Origin: Bradyrhizobium australiense
GTDB lineage: Bacteria > Pseudomonadota > Alphaproteobacteria > Rhizobiales > Xanthobacteraceae
Assembly: GCF_013114825.1 (NCBI RefSeq)
Contig: NZ_JAAVLX010000010.1
Coordinates: forward strand, 186,001-250,000
DNA length: 64,000 bases
Direction of reading: 5' to 3'
In this document: one piece after another, positions 8,871 to 16,895 of the stretch
Position numbering within the stretch: the stretch's first letter is position 1
How the letters are laid out: each line of letters begins with the position of its first letter
Notes under the pieces: generated by a model
What the model saw: the letters and a program-made list of their open reading frames with translations, nothing else
Told to the model about the DNA's origin: nothing
The model's database searches: none
Program-made: the position numbers and the translations under genes

Positions 8871-9423
8871 AAATCAGCCCGTAAGAGAGAGACGGACGCA
8901 GACGCAACCGAGACGAATCAGTGGGACGTGACAGGGTTATTCTGTGGAAAACTTTTTCGTTGTCCAGTGCGTGAAGCGACGGAGCGCGCAACAATCGAAG
9001 AAACCCGCACAAACACGGGATGATCAGCTCTAGTCACGCTCAGGCTGCATAGCAGCATGGCCAAGTTGCGCAGCGTCTCTCGATCAATTCGTCTTGAGAC
9101 GAAGCAAGGAAAAATTGCGCATCGCACAAACGAGTCGGAAAACTTGTGGTCGGCAAGCCGTAACAGTGCCGTGCCGCACACTACGCACCTTCGTCCAAAA
9201 GCCTGCACCAAAAAGGAAAGACCCGTCCGGGGGGACAACCGGACGGGTCAAGCCATATGGGCGCTTGGGGTGGATGGGCGCTCGCGCCGAATACAGCCTA
9301 TGGGGAGGGATTACCGCTCCCACGTAGATAAGTCGCAGCACCCTCGCCGGACGTTCAAAACGCCGGGCGATTTTTTAACCCTTGTGTTCGGGGACGATCG
9401 TCGGAAAATCGCTGCACAGCAGG
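8871..9423. other. Intergenic region between TIGR03809-like gene and subtilase gene
   Basis: About 550 bases without a convincing protein gene; short frames here lack good start sites and family resemblance. The left part should hold the promoter of the minus-strand TIGR03809-like gene. The right part (9250-9423) is the 3' region of the minus-strand subtilase gene and ends in a strong intrinsic terminator at 9211-9249. It could be a long 3' UTR or a small RNA released from it. Confidence 0.5.
9211..9249 (-). terminator. Rho-independent terminator, minus strand
   Basis: A perfect 11-bp stem, GACCCGTCCGG (9220-9230) with CCGGACGGGTC (9239-9249), encloses an 8-base loop. Read on the minus strand it is followed by TTTCCTTTTT (9219-9210), a typical U tract. 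It lies 175 bases past the stop of the subtilase gene, so it ends that transcript or a separate short RNA. Confidence 0.8.
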
Positions 9424-11157
9424 CTATTTCGCGGCGTTTGCGGCCGATTTGTCCGATGCTATCGAGGGCGAGGAGTCGTTCAGTGCGCGGCTCACGGAAG
9501 TGTTATCCGCAGCCGGGTCGAGCGCCGGCGTTTTTTCTTCCGCGGGCTTGCCGGAAACCGACACAACGGGAACCGACGGCGCGGCGGCCGCCGCGGTAAC
9601 CGCGGCAAAGGCGTCGGCCTCGCCTGCCCCAAACTGATCGTCGCGGCCGGGGGTGCCGAGATCGCGGGCTGTCCTGGCCAGGATTGCGCGGATATCGCCC
9701 GGCTTCAATGCAGGATTGCGCTCCAGCATCAGCGCTGCGACGCCGCTGACATAGGCGGCGGAGAACGAGGTGCCGGACGTGATCTGGTATTTTTCATCCG
9801 GCGCCGGAAGGAAGATATCCGCGCCCGGCGCGGCAACCGCGATGTGATTGCCGCGGTTCGACGCCGCAAACAGCTTTTCCTGCGCGTCGGTGCCGCTCAC
9901 CGCAATGACGTTCGGATTGGCGGCCGGATAAAGCGGCGGCGATTTCGCGCCGGCATTGCCGGCCGCTGCCACCATCAGGATGCCCCGGGCTGCCATCGCA
10001 GCGATGCCTCGGTCGATCAGCGGATCCTTCGGACCGGCAAAGCTCATATTGATGATCTGCGCGCCGTGCTCGGCCGCATAGTCCAATCCCCGAAGGATCA
10101 CATAGGACGTGCTTTCTGCGCCCTTCGATCCCGCGCCGAATGCGCGGATCGCGATCAATCTCGCCTCCGGCGCGCTGCCCATCAGCTTGGCATGCGCGAC
10201 GATCGCGCCGGCAATGCCGGTGCCGTGGACGTGCGGACCTTCCTTGCTTCCGAGCGCGTCGAAACTGTCGGCAACCGAATTGGCGAGTTCGGGATGCTTG
10301 GCATCGACACCTGAATCGATCACCGCGATGGTGACATTCATGCCGCGGGCAACCGCGTGAGCCTGCGGCAGCCGAAGCTGGGCGACGGCGTATTGCGCGG
10401 CATCGCCCTCGGTCGAAGCCTTCTTCTGATCCTGCAGGAAGTAGCGGAAATTGAGCTGCACCGAACGCACGCTGCCGTCGGCCGCGAGTGCGCGGCGCAC
10501 GGTGTCCGCCGGCCGGTTATCGACGATGCGGAACAGACCGATGGTGCCGCCGAGCAGCGGAAAGCTCTGCGACGCGATACGCTCCAGGCCGTGACGCCGC
10601 GCCAGTTCATCGGCTTCGGCGGTGGATAACGCGCCGTCGATTTCGGCGACGAGCTCGTTCTTGACCGCGCGCAGATTGATTGCCGCCTGAGCATTGCTCT
10701 TGCCCGATCCGCCTTTGCCCTTCTTGGCCGAGACGCCGTTGCCGCCGCCGGTTGACATCACCGGACGATCGAAGCACTCGCCGTCCGGGCCGCGAAACGC
10801 AGACTGGCAAGCCGGATAGAGGTTGGGCGAAAGCCGCGCGTAGGGAAGCGTCGACTGCACGCCAGCCCCCGAACGGACTCGCAGGGTCGAACTCATGGTG
10901 CCGATCCGGGACGGCGGCGGCCGTGCGACAGTATCGGCGCGCATAACTGGCCGCGCCGCGATGGTCGGGTTGATCCGCGGCGTGACCGTCGGATTGAGGG
11001 TGGGTACCCGCGACCCGACATTGAGACTGGGGGTGCGCATGATGCTTTGCGCATGCACCCCCGAAGGTCCGAAACCGATCAGCTGCAACAGCACGGCCGA
11101 CAACACCCATGCCGCACGCCGGATCCTTGTCCGCCAACTCACGCCATCATGAACCAT
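9424..11157 (-). CDS. Exported S8 family serine peptidase (subtilase)
   Basis: This 577-residue exported protease has a signal peptide (about residues 11-36, ending GVHAQ). A low-complexity proline/serine region follows to about 160, and an inhibitor-like prodomain at about 167-240 (NELVAEIDGALSTAEADELA to SVQLNFRYFLQ). The subtilisin domain carries the catalytic triad Asp281 (VIDSGVD), His311 (HVHGTGIAG) and Ser464 (SGTSFSAAY), with oxyanion Asn401 (AAAGNAG). The C-terminal ~60 residues are Ala/Pro-rich. It lies 35 bases downstream of an anti-sigma gene and an ECF sigma gene on the same strand, so it is likely part of that regulon or takes part in its signalling. Confidence 0.92.
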   Translation of the reverse strand: MVHDGVSWRTRIRRAAWVLSAVLLQLIGFGPSGVHAQSIMRTPSLNVGSRVPTLNPTVTPRINPTIAARPVMRADTVARPPPSRIGTMSSTLRVRSGAGVQSTLPYARLSPNLYPACQSAFRGPDGECFDRPVMSTGGGNGVSAKKGKGGSGKSNAQAAINLRAVKNELVAEIDGALSTAEADELARRHGLERIASQSFPLLGGTIGLFRIVDNRPADTVRRALAADGSVRSVQLNFRYFLQDQKKASTEGDAAQYAVAQLRLPQAHAVARGMNVTIAVIDSGVDAKHPELANSVADSFDALGSKEGPHVHGTGIAGAIVAHAKLMGSAPEARLIAIRAFGAGSKGAESTSYVILRGLDYAAEHGAQIINMSFAGPKDPLIDRGIAAMAARGILMVAAAGNAGAKSPPLYPAANPNVIAVSGTDAQEKLFAASNRGNHIAVAAPGADIFLPAPDEKYQITSGTSFSAAYVSGVAALMLERNPALKPGDIRAILARTARDLGTPGRDDQFGAGEADAFAAVTAAAAAPSVPVVSVSGKPAEEKTPALDPAADNTSVSRALNDSSPSIASDKSAANAAK

Positions 11158-11192
11158 GGGACCTCAGCTTGCCCGCCCCGCGCCAGGCGGCC

Positions 11193-11906
11193 TTACGGCG
11201 TAGCCACCGCAAGGCTGACGATCTTCTCACGCTGCAGCCTATCCAGTAGGGCTGCGGCTTCGTCCTTGCCAACAGCCTTGTTGCCGAACTGCAGGCGGAA
11301 CATGCCGCCTTTGGCGCCGTCGACGATCGAGGCCTGGTAATTGTCGAGCAAAGCGGTGATGTCGGCGATACGGGCTTCCGGCGCGAACCGTACCAGCGCG
11401 CGCGGCGGCGCGGCGCTGATGCCGAGATCGCGGGTGATGGGCGCCGACGACCGTTCGTTTATGCTCAGCGACGCGGTCTGGAACGACGCGGTCTGGTTCT
11501 TCATCAGCACGGCGCCGATTACGCCGGCCTGCAACACGAGCGCGACCGCGCCGAGGCTCGCCGACCAAGCGAGCGTACGCGGCGACAGACTTGCGAAAAA
11601 TTCCGATACGCGTGCGGACAGGCTCACCGAGCGCGAGGGCTCACGCGCAGGCTCCGCGTCGATCGCAGCGAACAGCTTCTGCATGGCGCGCGCGGACGGC
11701 GCTCCGAGGCTCTCGTTGAGGCTGATGGTCTCGGCATACTCTTCGCGGATGACGGCATATTGCCGGGCCAGCTCGGGATCGCTGGCGAGCGCTTCCTCGA
11801 CGCGGCGTGCATCACGCGCGTTCAGGGTGCCGGCCGCGTGGAACGGCAACAGCATCTCGATTTCGCTGGGCTCGTGATCCAGCATTTTTTTGCTCGCTGC
11901 CATCAT
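11193..11906 (-). CDS. Membrane anti-sigma factor with prodomain-like periplasmic tail
   Basis: This 237-residue protein has an N-terminal cytoplasmic helical domain (about residues 10-90; SEIEMLLPFHAAGTLNARDA resembles anti-sigma domains without a zinc motif) and one membrane segment (about 114-135). The periplasmic part ends in a ~67-residue domain (about 169-235, ALVRFAPEARIADITALLDN onward). That tail resembles the inhibitor/prodomain fold of subtilases and is similar in layout to the prodomain of the neighbouring subtilase. The ATG at 11906 overlaps the sigma-factor stop (ATGA), so the two are coupled and the pair is a sigma/anti-sigma unit. Confidence 0.85.
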   Translation of the reverse strand: MMAASKKMLDHEPSEIEMLLPFHAAGTLNARDARRVEEALASDPELARQYAVIREEYAETISLNESLGAPSARAMQKLFAAIDAEPAREPSRSVSLSARVSEFFASLSPRTLAWSASLGAVALVLQAGVIGAVLMKNQTASFQTASLSINERSSAPITRDLGISAAPPRALVRFAPEARIADITALLDNYQASIVDGAKGGMFRLQFGNKAVGKDEAAALLDRLQREKIVSLAVATP

Positions 11907-12472
11907 GGCCAACCTCGCTCTATGCCTGCTGCCTTGAGCAACTCGGCCAATTTCTTGCGCGCGTAAAACAGGCGCGTCTTGACGGTGTTCTCCGGAATTC
12001 CGACGATTTCGGCCACCTCCTCCACGGACTTCTCGTGGTAGTAGACGAGATCGACGATCTCCCGATGCTCTGGCGAAAGTGCTGTCAGGCACTTGCGCAA
12101 CGCTTCACCCGTATCCTTCTTCTGCACCGCCACTTCCGGATCGTCGGACGTATCCTCGATCGCGTTCGCGGTTTCCTCGTCGAGCCCAACGTCCTTGCGG
12201 CGTCTGAGTGCCGAAAGAGCCTTGAAGCGCGTGATCGCCAAGAGCCAGGTGGTAACGGCGGATCGGCCTTCGAACTTGCCGGCCTGACGCCACACATCGA
12301 GAAAAACCTCGCTGATGAGGTCTTCCGCAATCTGTTCATCCCTTACGAGCCGAAGCCCGAAACGGAACACCCTGACATGGTGCCTTCCGTAAAGCACCTG
12401 CATGGCGAGCCGGTCGCCTTGAGCGATCCGGGCGATCAGAACTTCGTCTGAAGCCGGCTGTGTCGCGCTCAA
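11903..12472 (-). CDS. ECF-family RNA polymerase sigma factor
   Basis: This 189-residue sigma-70 factor of the extracytoplasmic-function class has region 2 at about residues 20-90 (RHHVRVFRFGLRLVRDEQIA then DLISEVFLDVWRQAGKFEGR) and region 4 at about 125-180 (LSPEHREIVDLVYYHEKSVE, EVAEIVGIPENTVKTRLFYA). There is no extra C-terminal domain. It is first in an operon with the anti-sigma gene (4-base overlap) and the subtilase. An inverted repeat lies 47-69 bases upstream of the start, between this gene and the divergent diguanylate cyclase. Confidence 0.93.
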   Translation of the reverse strand: MSATQPASDEVLIARIAQGDRLAMQVLYGRHHVRVFRFGLRLVRDEQIAEDLISEVFLDVWRQAGKFEGRSAVTTWLLAITRFKALSALRRRKDVGLDEETANAIEDTSDDPEVAVQKKDTGEALRKCLTALSPEHREIVDLVYYHEKSVEEVAEIVGIPENTVKTRLFYARKKLAELLKAAGIERGWP

Positions 12473-12518
12473 TGGCCGTCTCGCAAGGTTGGTCTGACGG
12501 GGGTGGCCGGCGGTTCGA

Positions 12519-12541
12519 TGTGAAGAGTGAGATTCTTCACA
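12519..12541. promoter_or_regulatory. Inverted repeat, possible operator
   Basis: TGTGAAGA (12519-12526) and TCTTCACA (12534-12541) form perfect 8-bp arms around a 7-base spacer. It sits in the 417-bp gap between the divergent ECF sigma and diguanylate cyclase genes, closer to the sigma gene, and has no U tract, so a protein-binding site is more likely than a terminator. The rest of the gap is less GC-rich than its surroundings and shows nothing I can assign. Confidence 0.45.
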
Positions 12542-12889
12542 TTACGGCAGTGCCTGGATTGCATGTGTGATCTACCCCACAGACGGACATTGCCAAGCTG
12601 TTTTGATGGTGGAAAAGAGCTAAACCCCAGAATTGGTACCATAATACGGAAATACTTTCCTAAAGACCCTACCTACGACGTTAGCAAGGCTTCGCCCAGG
12701 AGGGCAGATCTGCTCACGCTCAAGGTTGCCCCGAATACGGGTTCCGCACTATCGAAATTCGGCAGATTTCCGTTGCGAAAACAGTGCAGTGGCAGGGATT
12801 TAACGGACCCGATTCGACTTCAAAAGATACCAAACCTAAAGGCTTTCTTCCCTAAAGTTTCGTCCGGCAGACACCAACAGCGACGGGAC

Positions 12890-14038
12890 ATGAGCAGCGC
12901 GGCATCATTGCTTCAGGGGCAAGGCTCCCACCGGACGACTGCGCCAGTCGCTGGCCTGCCGCCGGAACTATTGAAGCGCCGGGCCGGTCAGCGCCGCCAG
13001 ATGCTCGCCGTGCAAGGCGTCAGCTACTCACTCATCACGTCGGTCCTGCTGGTTTATTGCTATGCCGGCACCGTCCCCATGAACATTCCATCGGCCTATT
13101 TCCTCTCCGGTATCGGATTGGTGTCGGTCTTTGTCGTGTTGTCGGAAGCCCATTTCAACGACCGGTTCGAGGACCACTATCTCACGATCTTCCAGGTCGC
13201 CGCCCACGTTGCGCTTCAGCTCTGTTTTCTGCTGGCCGCGCCACAGATCGGATTTGCCTTCCTGAGCGTCGTATTCCTGATCTTTGGGTTCGGCGCGCTG
13301 CGAATGACGTCCCGGCAGGCAATCATCACCTGGACGCTCACCATGATCGGCCTGGCGCCGATCTTCCTCTTTAGCAGCACCCCGATCGGCCTGCCGATTA
13401 CCACCCAGACCGAACGCGTCGCGGCCATGCTTTCCTTTGTCCTGACGATCGGACAATGCGCTTTCGTCGGACTGTACGGCAGCACCATGCGCAAGATGCT
13501 CTACGACCGCAGCTTCGAACTGAAGGCGGCGTACAAGCGAATCGAGGAGCTTGCCGAACTCGACGAACTGACCGGGTCGTCCAACCGCCGCAGCATCATG
13601 CGGATGCTGGAGGAGGAGATTGCCCGCGCGAGCCGCAGCGGATCGCCCTGCTCGATCGCGCTGATCGACCTCGACTGGTTCAAGCGCATCAACGACGCCT
13701 ACGGTCACCCGACCGGCGATGAAGTACTGCGGACATTCTCGATCACCATGTTTGCCAACATCCGCAGCATCGACCGGTTCGGCCGATATGGCGGCGAGGA
13801 ATTCCTGCTGGTGCTGCCCGACATGGGCGTCTGCCAAGCCACGCAGGCGCTCGACCGGTTGCGCGCCATTGTTGCCGATCTCGACTGGAGCGCGTTCTCG
13901 CCGGGCATGAAGGTGACGATGTCGGCAGGCGTTGCAACGCTGCACCCGAACGAGACATCAGACACATTCCTCGCGCGCGCCGACAGCGCGCTTTATGCAG
14001 CCAAGGCGCAGGGACGCAACCGGATTACCAGCGCCTGA
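12890..14038 (+). CDS. Membrane diguanylate cyclase (GGDEF domain)
   Basis: This 382-residue enzyme makes c-di-GMP from two GTP. The N-terminal half has about six hydrophobic segments (roughly residues 45-200, e.g. SYSLITSVLLVYCYAG and FAFLSVVFLIFGFGAL), a short coiled linker (FELKAAYKRIEELAELDEL), then a GGDEF domain. The active-site motif is GGEEF (about 301-305), and RSID lies exactly five residues before it, so the product-inhibition I-site RxxD is kept. The ATG at 12890 is preceded by GACGGGA; an open frame reaches further upstream but that part has no domain character. A terminator follows directly. Confidence 0.93.
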   Translation: MSSAASLLQGQGSHRTTAPVAGLPPELLKRRAGQRRQMLAVQGVSYSLITSVLLVYCYAGTVPMNIPSAYFLSGIGLVSVFVVLSEAHFNDRFEDHYLTIFQVAAHVALQLCFLLAAPQIGFAFLSVVFLIFGFGALRMTSRQAIITWTLTMIGLAPIFLFSSTPIGLPITTQTERVAAMLSFVLTIGQCAFVGLYGSTMRKMLYDRSFELKAAYKRIEELAELDELTGSSNRRSIMRMLEEEIARASRSGSPCSIALIDLDWFKRINDAYGHPTGDEVLRTFSITMFANIRSIDRFGRYGGEEFLLVLPDMGVCQATQALDRLRAIVADLDWSAFSPGMKVTMSAGVATLHPNETSDTFLARADSALYAAKAQGRNRITSA

Positions 14039-14055
14039 TCCGACATATTTCAGCT

Positions 14056-14085
14056 CCGGCGGCGAAGAAGCGCCGCCGGCTTTTT
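14056..14085 (+). terminator. Rho-independent terminator after diguanylate cyclase
   Basis: CCGGCGGCG (14056-14064) pairs with CGCCGCCGG (14071-14079) around AAGAAG, followed by CTTTTT. It ends the GGDEF transcript 18 bases after the stop, just before the DUF2336 gene. Confidence 0.9.
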
Positions 14086-14101
14086 GCTCCAGGACAGAGT
14101 C

Positions 14102-15211
14102 ATGATTTCGAAGACCGCTACCTTTCCTTCTCCCGGAAACCTGCTCGACGAGTTGCAGTCCACGCTTGCGCACGGAACGGTCGCTCGCCGGGTCGAGACG
14201 CTGCGCCGGGTAACCGATCTCTTCATCAACGGCGCGGTGGATTATTCGGACGAGCAGATCGGGCTGTTCGACGACATCTTCCAGTGCCTGATCGATCACA
14301 TCGAAACCTCGGCCAAGATGCTGCTGGCCAACCGTCTCGCCGCGATCGATACCGCCCCGCCGCTCACGATCCGCGCGCTTGCATTCGACGACGTCATTGA
14401 GGTGGCGGGTCCGGTGCTGTCGCAATCGATGCGGCTCGACGACAAGACCCTTATCGAGAATGCGCGCAGCAAGAGCCAGGCGCATTTGATGGCGATCTCG
14501 ACCCGCAAAAGCCTGAGCTGCGCGGTCACCGACGTGCTGGTCCAGCGCGGCAACGATCAGGTGATCCAGTCGACCGTCAACAATCCCGGCGCGGAATTCA
14601 CCGAGCGCGGCTTTACCCGCCTGGTCAGCCGCGCCGAAGGCGATGACGGTCTCACCACCTGCATTGGCCTGCGCCCGTCTATCCCGCGGCATCTCTATCT
14701 GAAACTGCTCGCCAAAGCCTCCGACACGGTGCGGCAGCGGTTGGAGGCCGCCAATCCGCAGCTGGCAGCCGAGGTGCCGACCGTCGTCAAGGAGGCAACA
14801 CGGCGCGCGCGCTCGGCGACCTCGACGATTACAAAAAGCACTGCGATTGCGCACGCCCTGGTCAAGTCGCTGTACGAGGACGGCCGGCTCGACGAATCCG
14901 AGGTGGCGTCGTTTGCCGAGGCCGGGAAATTCGACGAGGCCAACGCCTCGATTGCGGCGCTCGCCAACGTGCCGGTGGCAATCGCCGAGAACATGATGAT
15001 CGAAAGCCGTGCCGAAGGCGTGATGATTTTGGCGAAGGTCGCAGGGCTTTCATGGTCGACGGTCAGGAGCATCATCAGGATGCGCGACGAACTGTCTGGC
15101 GCGGAGCCGACCGATCTTGCGGCCAGCAAGGACACCTATGAGCGGTTGCGGCCCTCGACGGCGCAGCAGGTGCTGCGCTTCCACCGCATGCAGCAGAACG
15201 TGCCGGCTTGA
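14102..15211 (+). CDS. DUF2336 domain-containing protein
   Basis: This 369-residue soluble, mainly helical protein belongs to the DUF2336 family, which is widespread in Rhizobiales and lacks a firmly known function. Family features seen are the N-terminal VARRVETLRRVTDLF, the FDDIFQCLIDHIE segment, and the heat-repeat-like middle with LSQSMRLDD. It begins only 16 bases after the terminator stem of the diguanylate cyclase gene, so it may have its own promoter within that gene or depend on read-through. DUF2336 genes are often found near c-di-GMP genes, which fits, but no role is shown here. Confidence 0.85.
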   Translation: MISKTATFPSPGNLLDELQSTLAHGTVARRVETLRRVTDLFINGAVDYSDEQIGLFDDIFQCLIDHIETSAKMLLANRLAAIDTAPPLTIRALAFDDVIEVAGPVLSQSMRLDDKTLIENARSKSQAHLMAISTRKSLSCAVTDVLVQRGNDQVIQSTVNNPGAEFTERGFTRLVSRAEGDDGLTTCIGLRPSIPRHLYLKLLAKASDTVRQRLEAANPQLAAEVPTVVKEATRRARSATSTITKSTAIAHALVKSLYEDGRLDESEVASFAEAGKFDEANASIAALANVPVAIAENMMIESRAEGVMILAKVAGLSWSTVRSIIRMRDELSGAEPTDLAASKDTYERLRPSTAQQVLRFHRMQQNVPA

Positions 15212-15225
15212 GCGGCATGAGTCCG

Positions 15226-15347
15226 TAACCCGGATGGAGCCAACGGGTCGCGCGAATGCGCGCCCGATGACAGGCTCCGCGAAATCCGGGATCCTTATCC
15301 GGTTTGCGAAAGAGCCCCCGGATTGCGCTGCGCTCCATCCGGGCTAC
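15226..15347. repeat. Inverted-repeat element with shared 47-bp core, copy 1
   Basis: The outer arms CCCGGATGGAGC (15229-15240) and GCTCCATCCGGG (15332-15343) are perfect 12-bp inverted repeats. Positions 15236-15282 are identical over 47 bases to 51512-51558, which lies in an element with different outer arms. It occupies the gap between two convergent genes. Confidence 0.85.
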
Positions 15348-15351
15348 GATA

Positions 15352-15990
15352 TCAAAACCTCAGCAGCTTCGCCCCGGCGAGCGCGCCGATCGCGGTCACC
15401 AGCGCGGTCGCGATCGTGTACCAGGTCGCGACGAACAGCGGTGAATCATCGGTGCAGTGTGAGGCGTAGAGCGTTGCTGCCAATCCCGCCGACAACAGTC
15501 CGGCGATGGCGCCCGCCAATGCGGGCCGCGACGGCGCCCCGTGACGCAATCCGAGCAGCGCGCCGGCCAGGAGCGGCAACGACATCAGCGGGATCGCCGT
15601 CATACAGACCGACGAATTCTTGCCGACCAGCCGCGTCATCATCGGCAGCCGTTGCGGCATCATCATTTCGCCGCCAATCCCGGCGGTCAAAATTCCCACC
15701 GGCGCCAGCAGCAGCCAGCCAAAGCCGCGCAGGGAAGCCTCGGGCCGCGACAAATGCAGGCTAACGGCAATCGCCGAGATCGCGAGCGCCAGCGTCACCG
15801 CGAATTTCAGTTCGAAGAACGGATTGCGCATCGCAACCAGCACGTCGGGCCTGACGCCGAGTTCCGTAAAGAACATCAGCAGCGACACCGGCGCCGCGGC
15901 CAAGAGTGCCAGCATCAGTGCAAAACCGACCGGACGCGCGCGGTGCGCGTTGTCGGCCGCTAACGTTCGAATGAGCTGATCGGTATCCAT
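15352..15990 (-). CDS. NrsF-like membrane anti-sigma factor (DUF1109)
   Basis: This 212-residue inner-membrane protein has six predicted membrane segments. Conserved-looking features of the family are the N-terminal DQLIRTLAADN (cytoplasmic, sigma-binding in NrsF), MMMPQRLPMM, GKNSSVCMTAIPLMSLPLL in the middle and HCTDDSPLFVATWY near the end; the two cysteines lie where NrsF proteins carry their redox-relevant residues. In Caulobacter NrsF holds SigF inactive until oxidative or metal stress. It starts 2 bases after the sigma gene and is surely co-transcribed with it. Confidence 0.9.
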   Translation of the reverse strand: MDTDQLIRTLAADNAHRARPVGFALMLALLAAAPVSLLMFFTELGVRPDVLVAMRNPFFELKFAVTLALAISAIAVSLHLSRPEASLRGFGWLLLAPVGILTAGIGGEMMMPQRLPMMTRLVGKNSSVCMTAIPLMSLPLLAGALLGLRHGAPSRPALAGAIAGLLSAGLAATLYASHCTDDSPLFVATWYTIATALVTAIGALAGAKLLRF

Positions 15991-15992
15991 GC

Positions 15993-16538
15993 TCAGTTTT
16001 CCCGTAACTTCGCCGTCAAGCTGGTCAGCCCCCGGTGCAGCGCCACCCGCACCGCGCCCTCGCTCATCGAAAATTTCGCCGCCGTATCCTTGATCGAGGC
16101 GCTGTCGACCGCGATCGACTGCAGCACCTCGCGCTGCCGCGCCGGCAGCGTCTGAAGCTGGGCGGCGACCTCGCTTGGCGAAGCCGTCTCGGCCGGCGCT
16201 TCGCCCGCCAGCGTCTCGGCGAAATCGTCAATATCGACGAAAATGCGCCGGCCGCGGCGGCGGAGCGCATCGATCAGCTTGTTGCGGGCAATCGCAAACA
16301 GCCAGGGGGCAAAGGGGGCGGTGACGTCCCAGGTGTGCCGCTTCAGATGGACCGCCAGTAAAATGTCCTGCACGATGTCCTCGGATTGATCGACCGGTTG
16401 CCCTGCCCGCGCCAGACCGCGGCGCGCCGCAGCCCGGAGCACCGGCGTGACGGCTTTGAGCAGGCGATGATACGCCGCGCTGTCGCCTGCAATGGCCGAC
16501 CGCATCAGGCCGGTCCATTCGTCATCCCGTTCGCGCAC
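15993..16538 (-). CDS. ECF-family sigma factor, SigF-like partner of NrsF
   Basis: This ECF sigma factor of about 181 residues has region 2 (QSEDIVQDILLAVHLKRHTW, then APFAPWLFAIARNKLIDALR) and region 4 (LQTLPARQREVLQSIAVDSA, KFSMSEGAVRVALHRGL). I chose the GTG at 16538 because GTAGGAGCG lies directly upstream; a TTG at 16574 would add 12 residues. The following gene encodes an NrsF-like membrane anti-sigma, the usual arrangement for SigF-type factors answering oxidative or heavy-metal stress. Confidence 0.92.
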   Translation of the reverse strand: MRERDDEWTGLMRSAIAGDSAAYHRLLKAVTPVLRAAARRGLARAGQPVDQSEDIVQDILLAVHLKRHTWDVTAPFAPWLFAIARNKLIDALRRRGRRIFVDIDDFAETLAGEAPAETASPSEVAAQLQTLPARQREVLQSIAVDSASIKDTAAKFSMSEGAVRVALHRGLTSLTAKLREN

Positions 16539-16595
16539 CCGCGCTCCTACCCTGCAATTCGTTCGATCTTTCAATTTGTTACATCAGGACGATCC

Positions 16596-16613
16596 GATCA
16601 CGAAGTCGTGATC
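16596..16613. promoter_or_regulatory. Palindrome upstream of SigF-like gene
   Basis: GATCACGA (16596-16603) and TCGTGATC (16606-16613) form perfect 8-bp arms with a 2-base centre, 58 bases upstream of the sigma start. There is no U tract, so an operator is likelier than a terminator. The remaining ~280 bases to the next gene show nothing else I can assign. Confidence 0.4.
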
Positions 16614-16895
16614 AAAGGTCCCGTCGGCAGCTTGGGCCGGCTCCTATCCGGGAATCAGGGCGGACCGGCTGCGCCCATAGCAGGCTCATAACATTGATTG
16701 CGCGGGGTCGCATCCGGCGTAGCTCGCTCTCTCTGGAGCATCCGCGCCGGCAAAAATTCATGCCAGCACGCCGCTGCAACGCCCATTGCCCAGCTTTTGC
16801 CCGGTGTTGCCCGAAGATTCCCATTTTCCGCCGTGCTGTGGACACCTGCGGGGTCTCATTTCGCCGCTGGGCGGCGGCCAATGGGGAGATTCCAG

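Noticed and set aside
9382..10314. Long plus-strand frame antisense to the subtilase
   Set aside because: Arginine/glycine-rich shadow of a clear subtilase gene; no domain or start signal.
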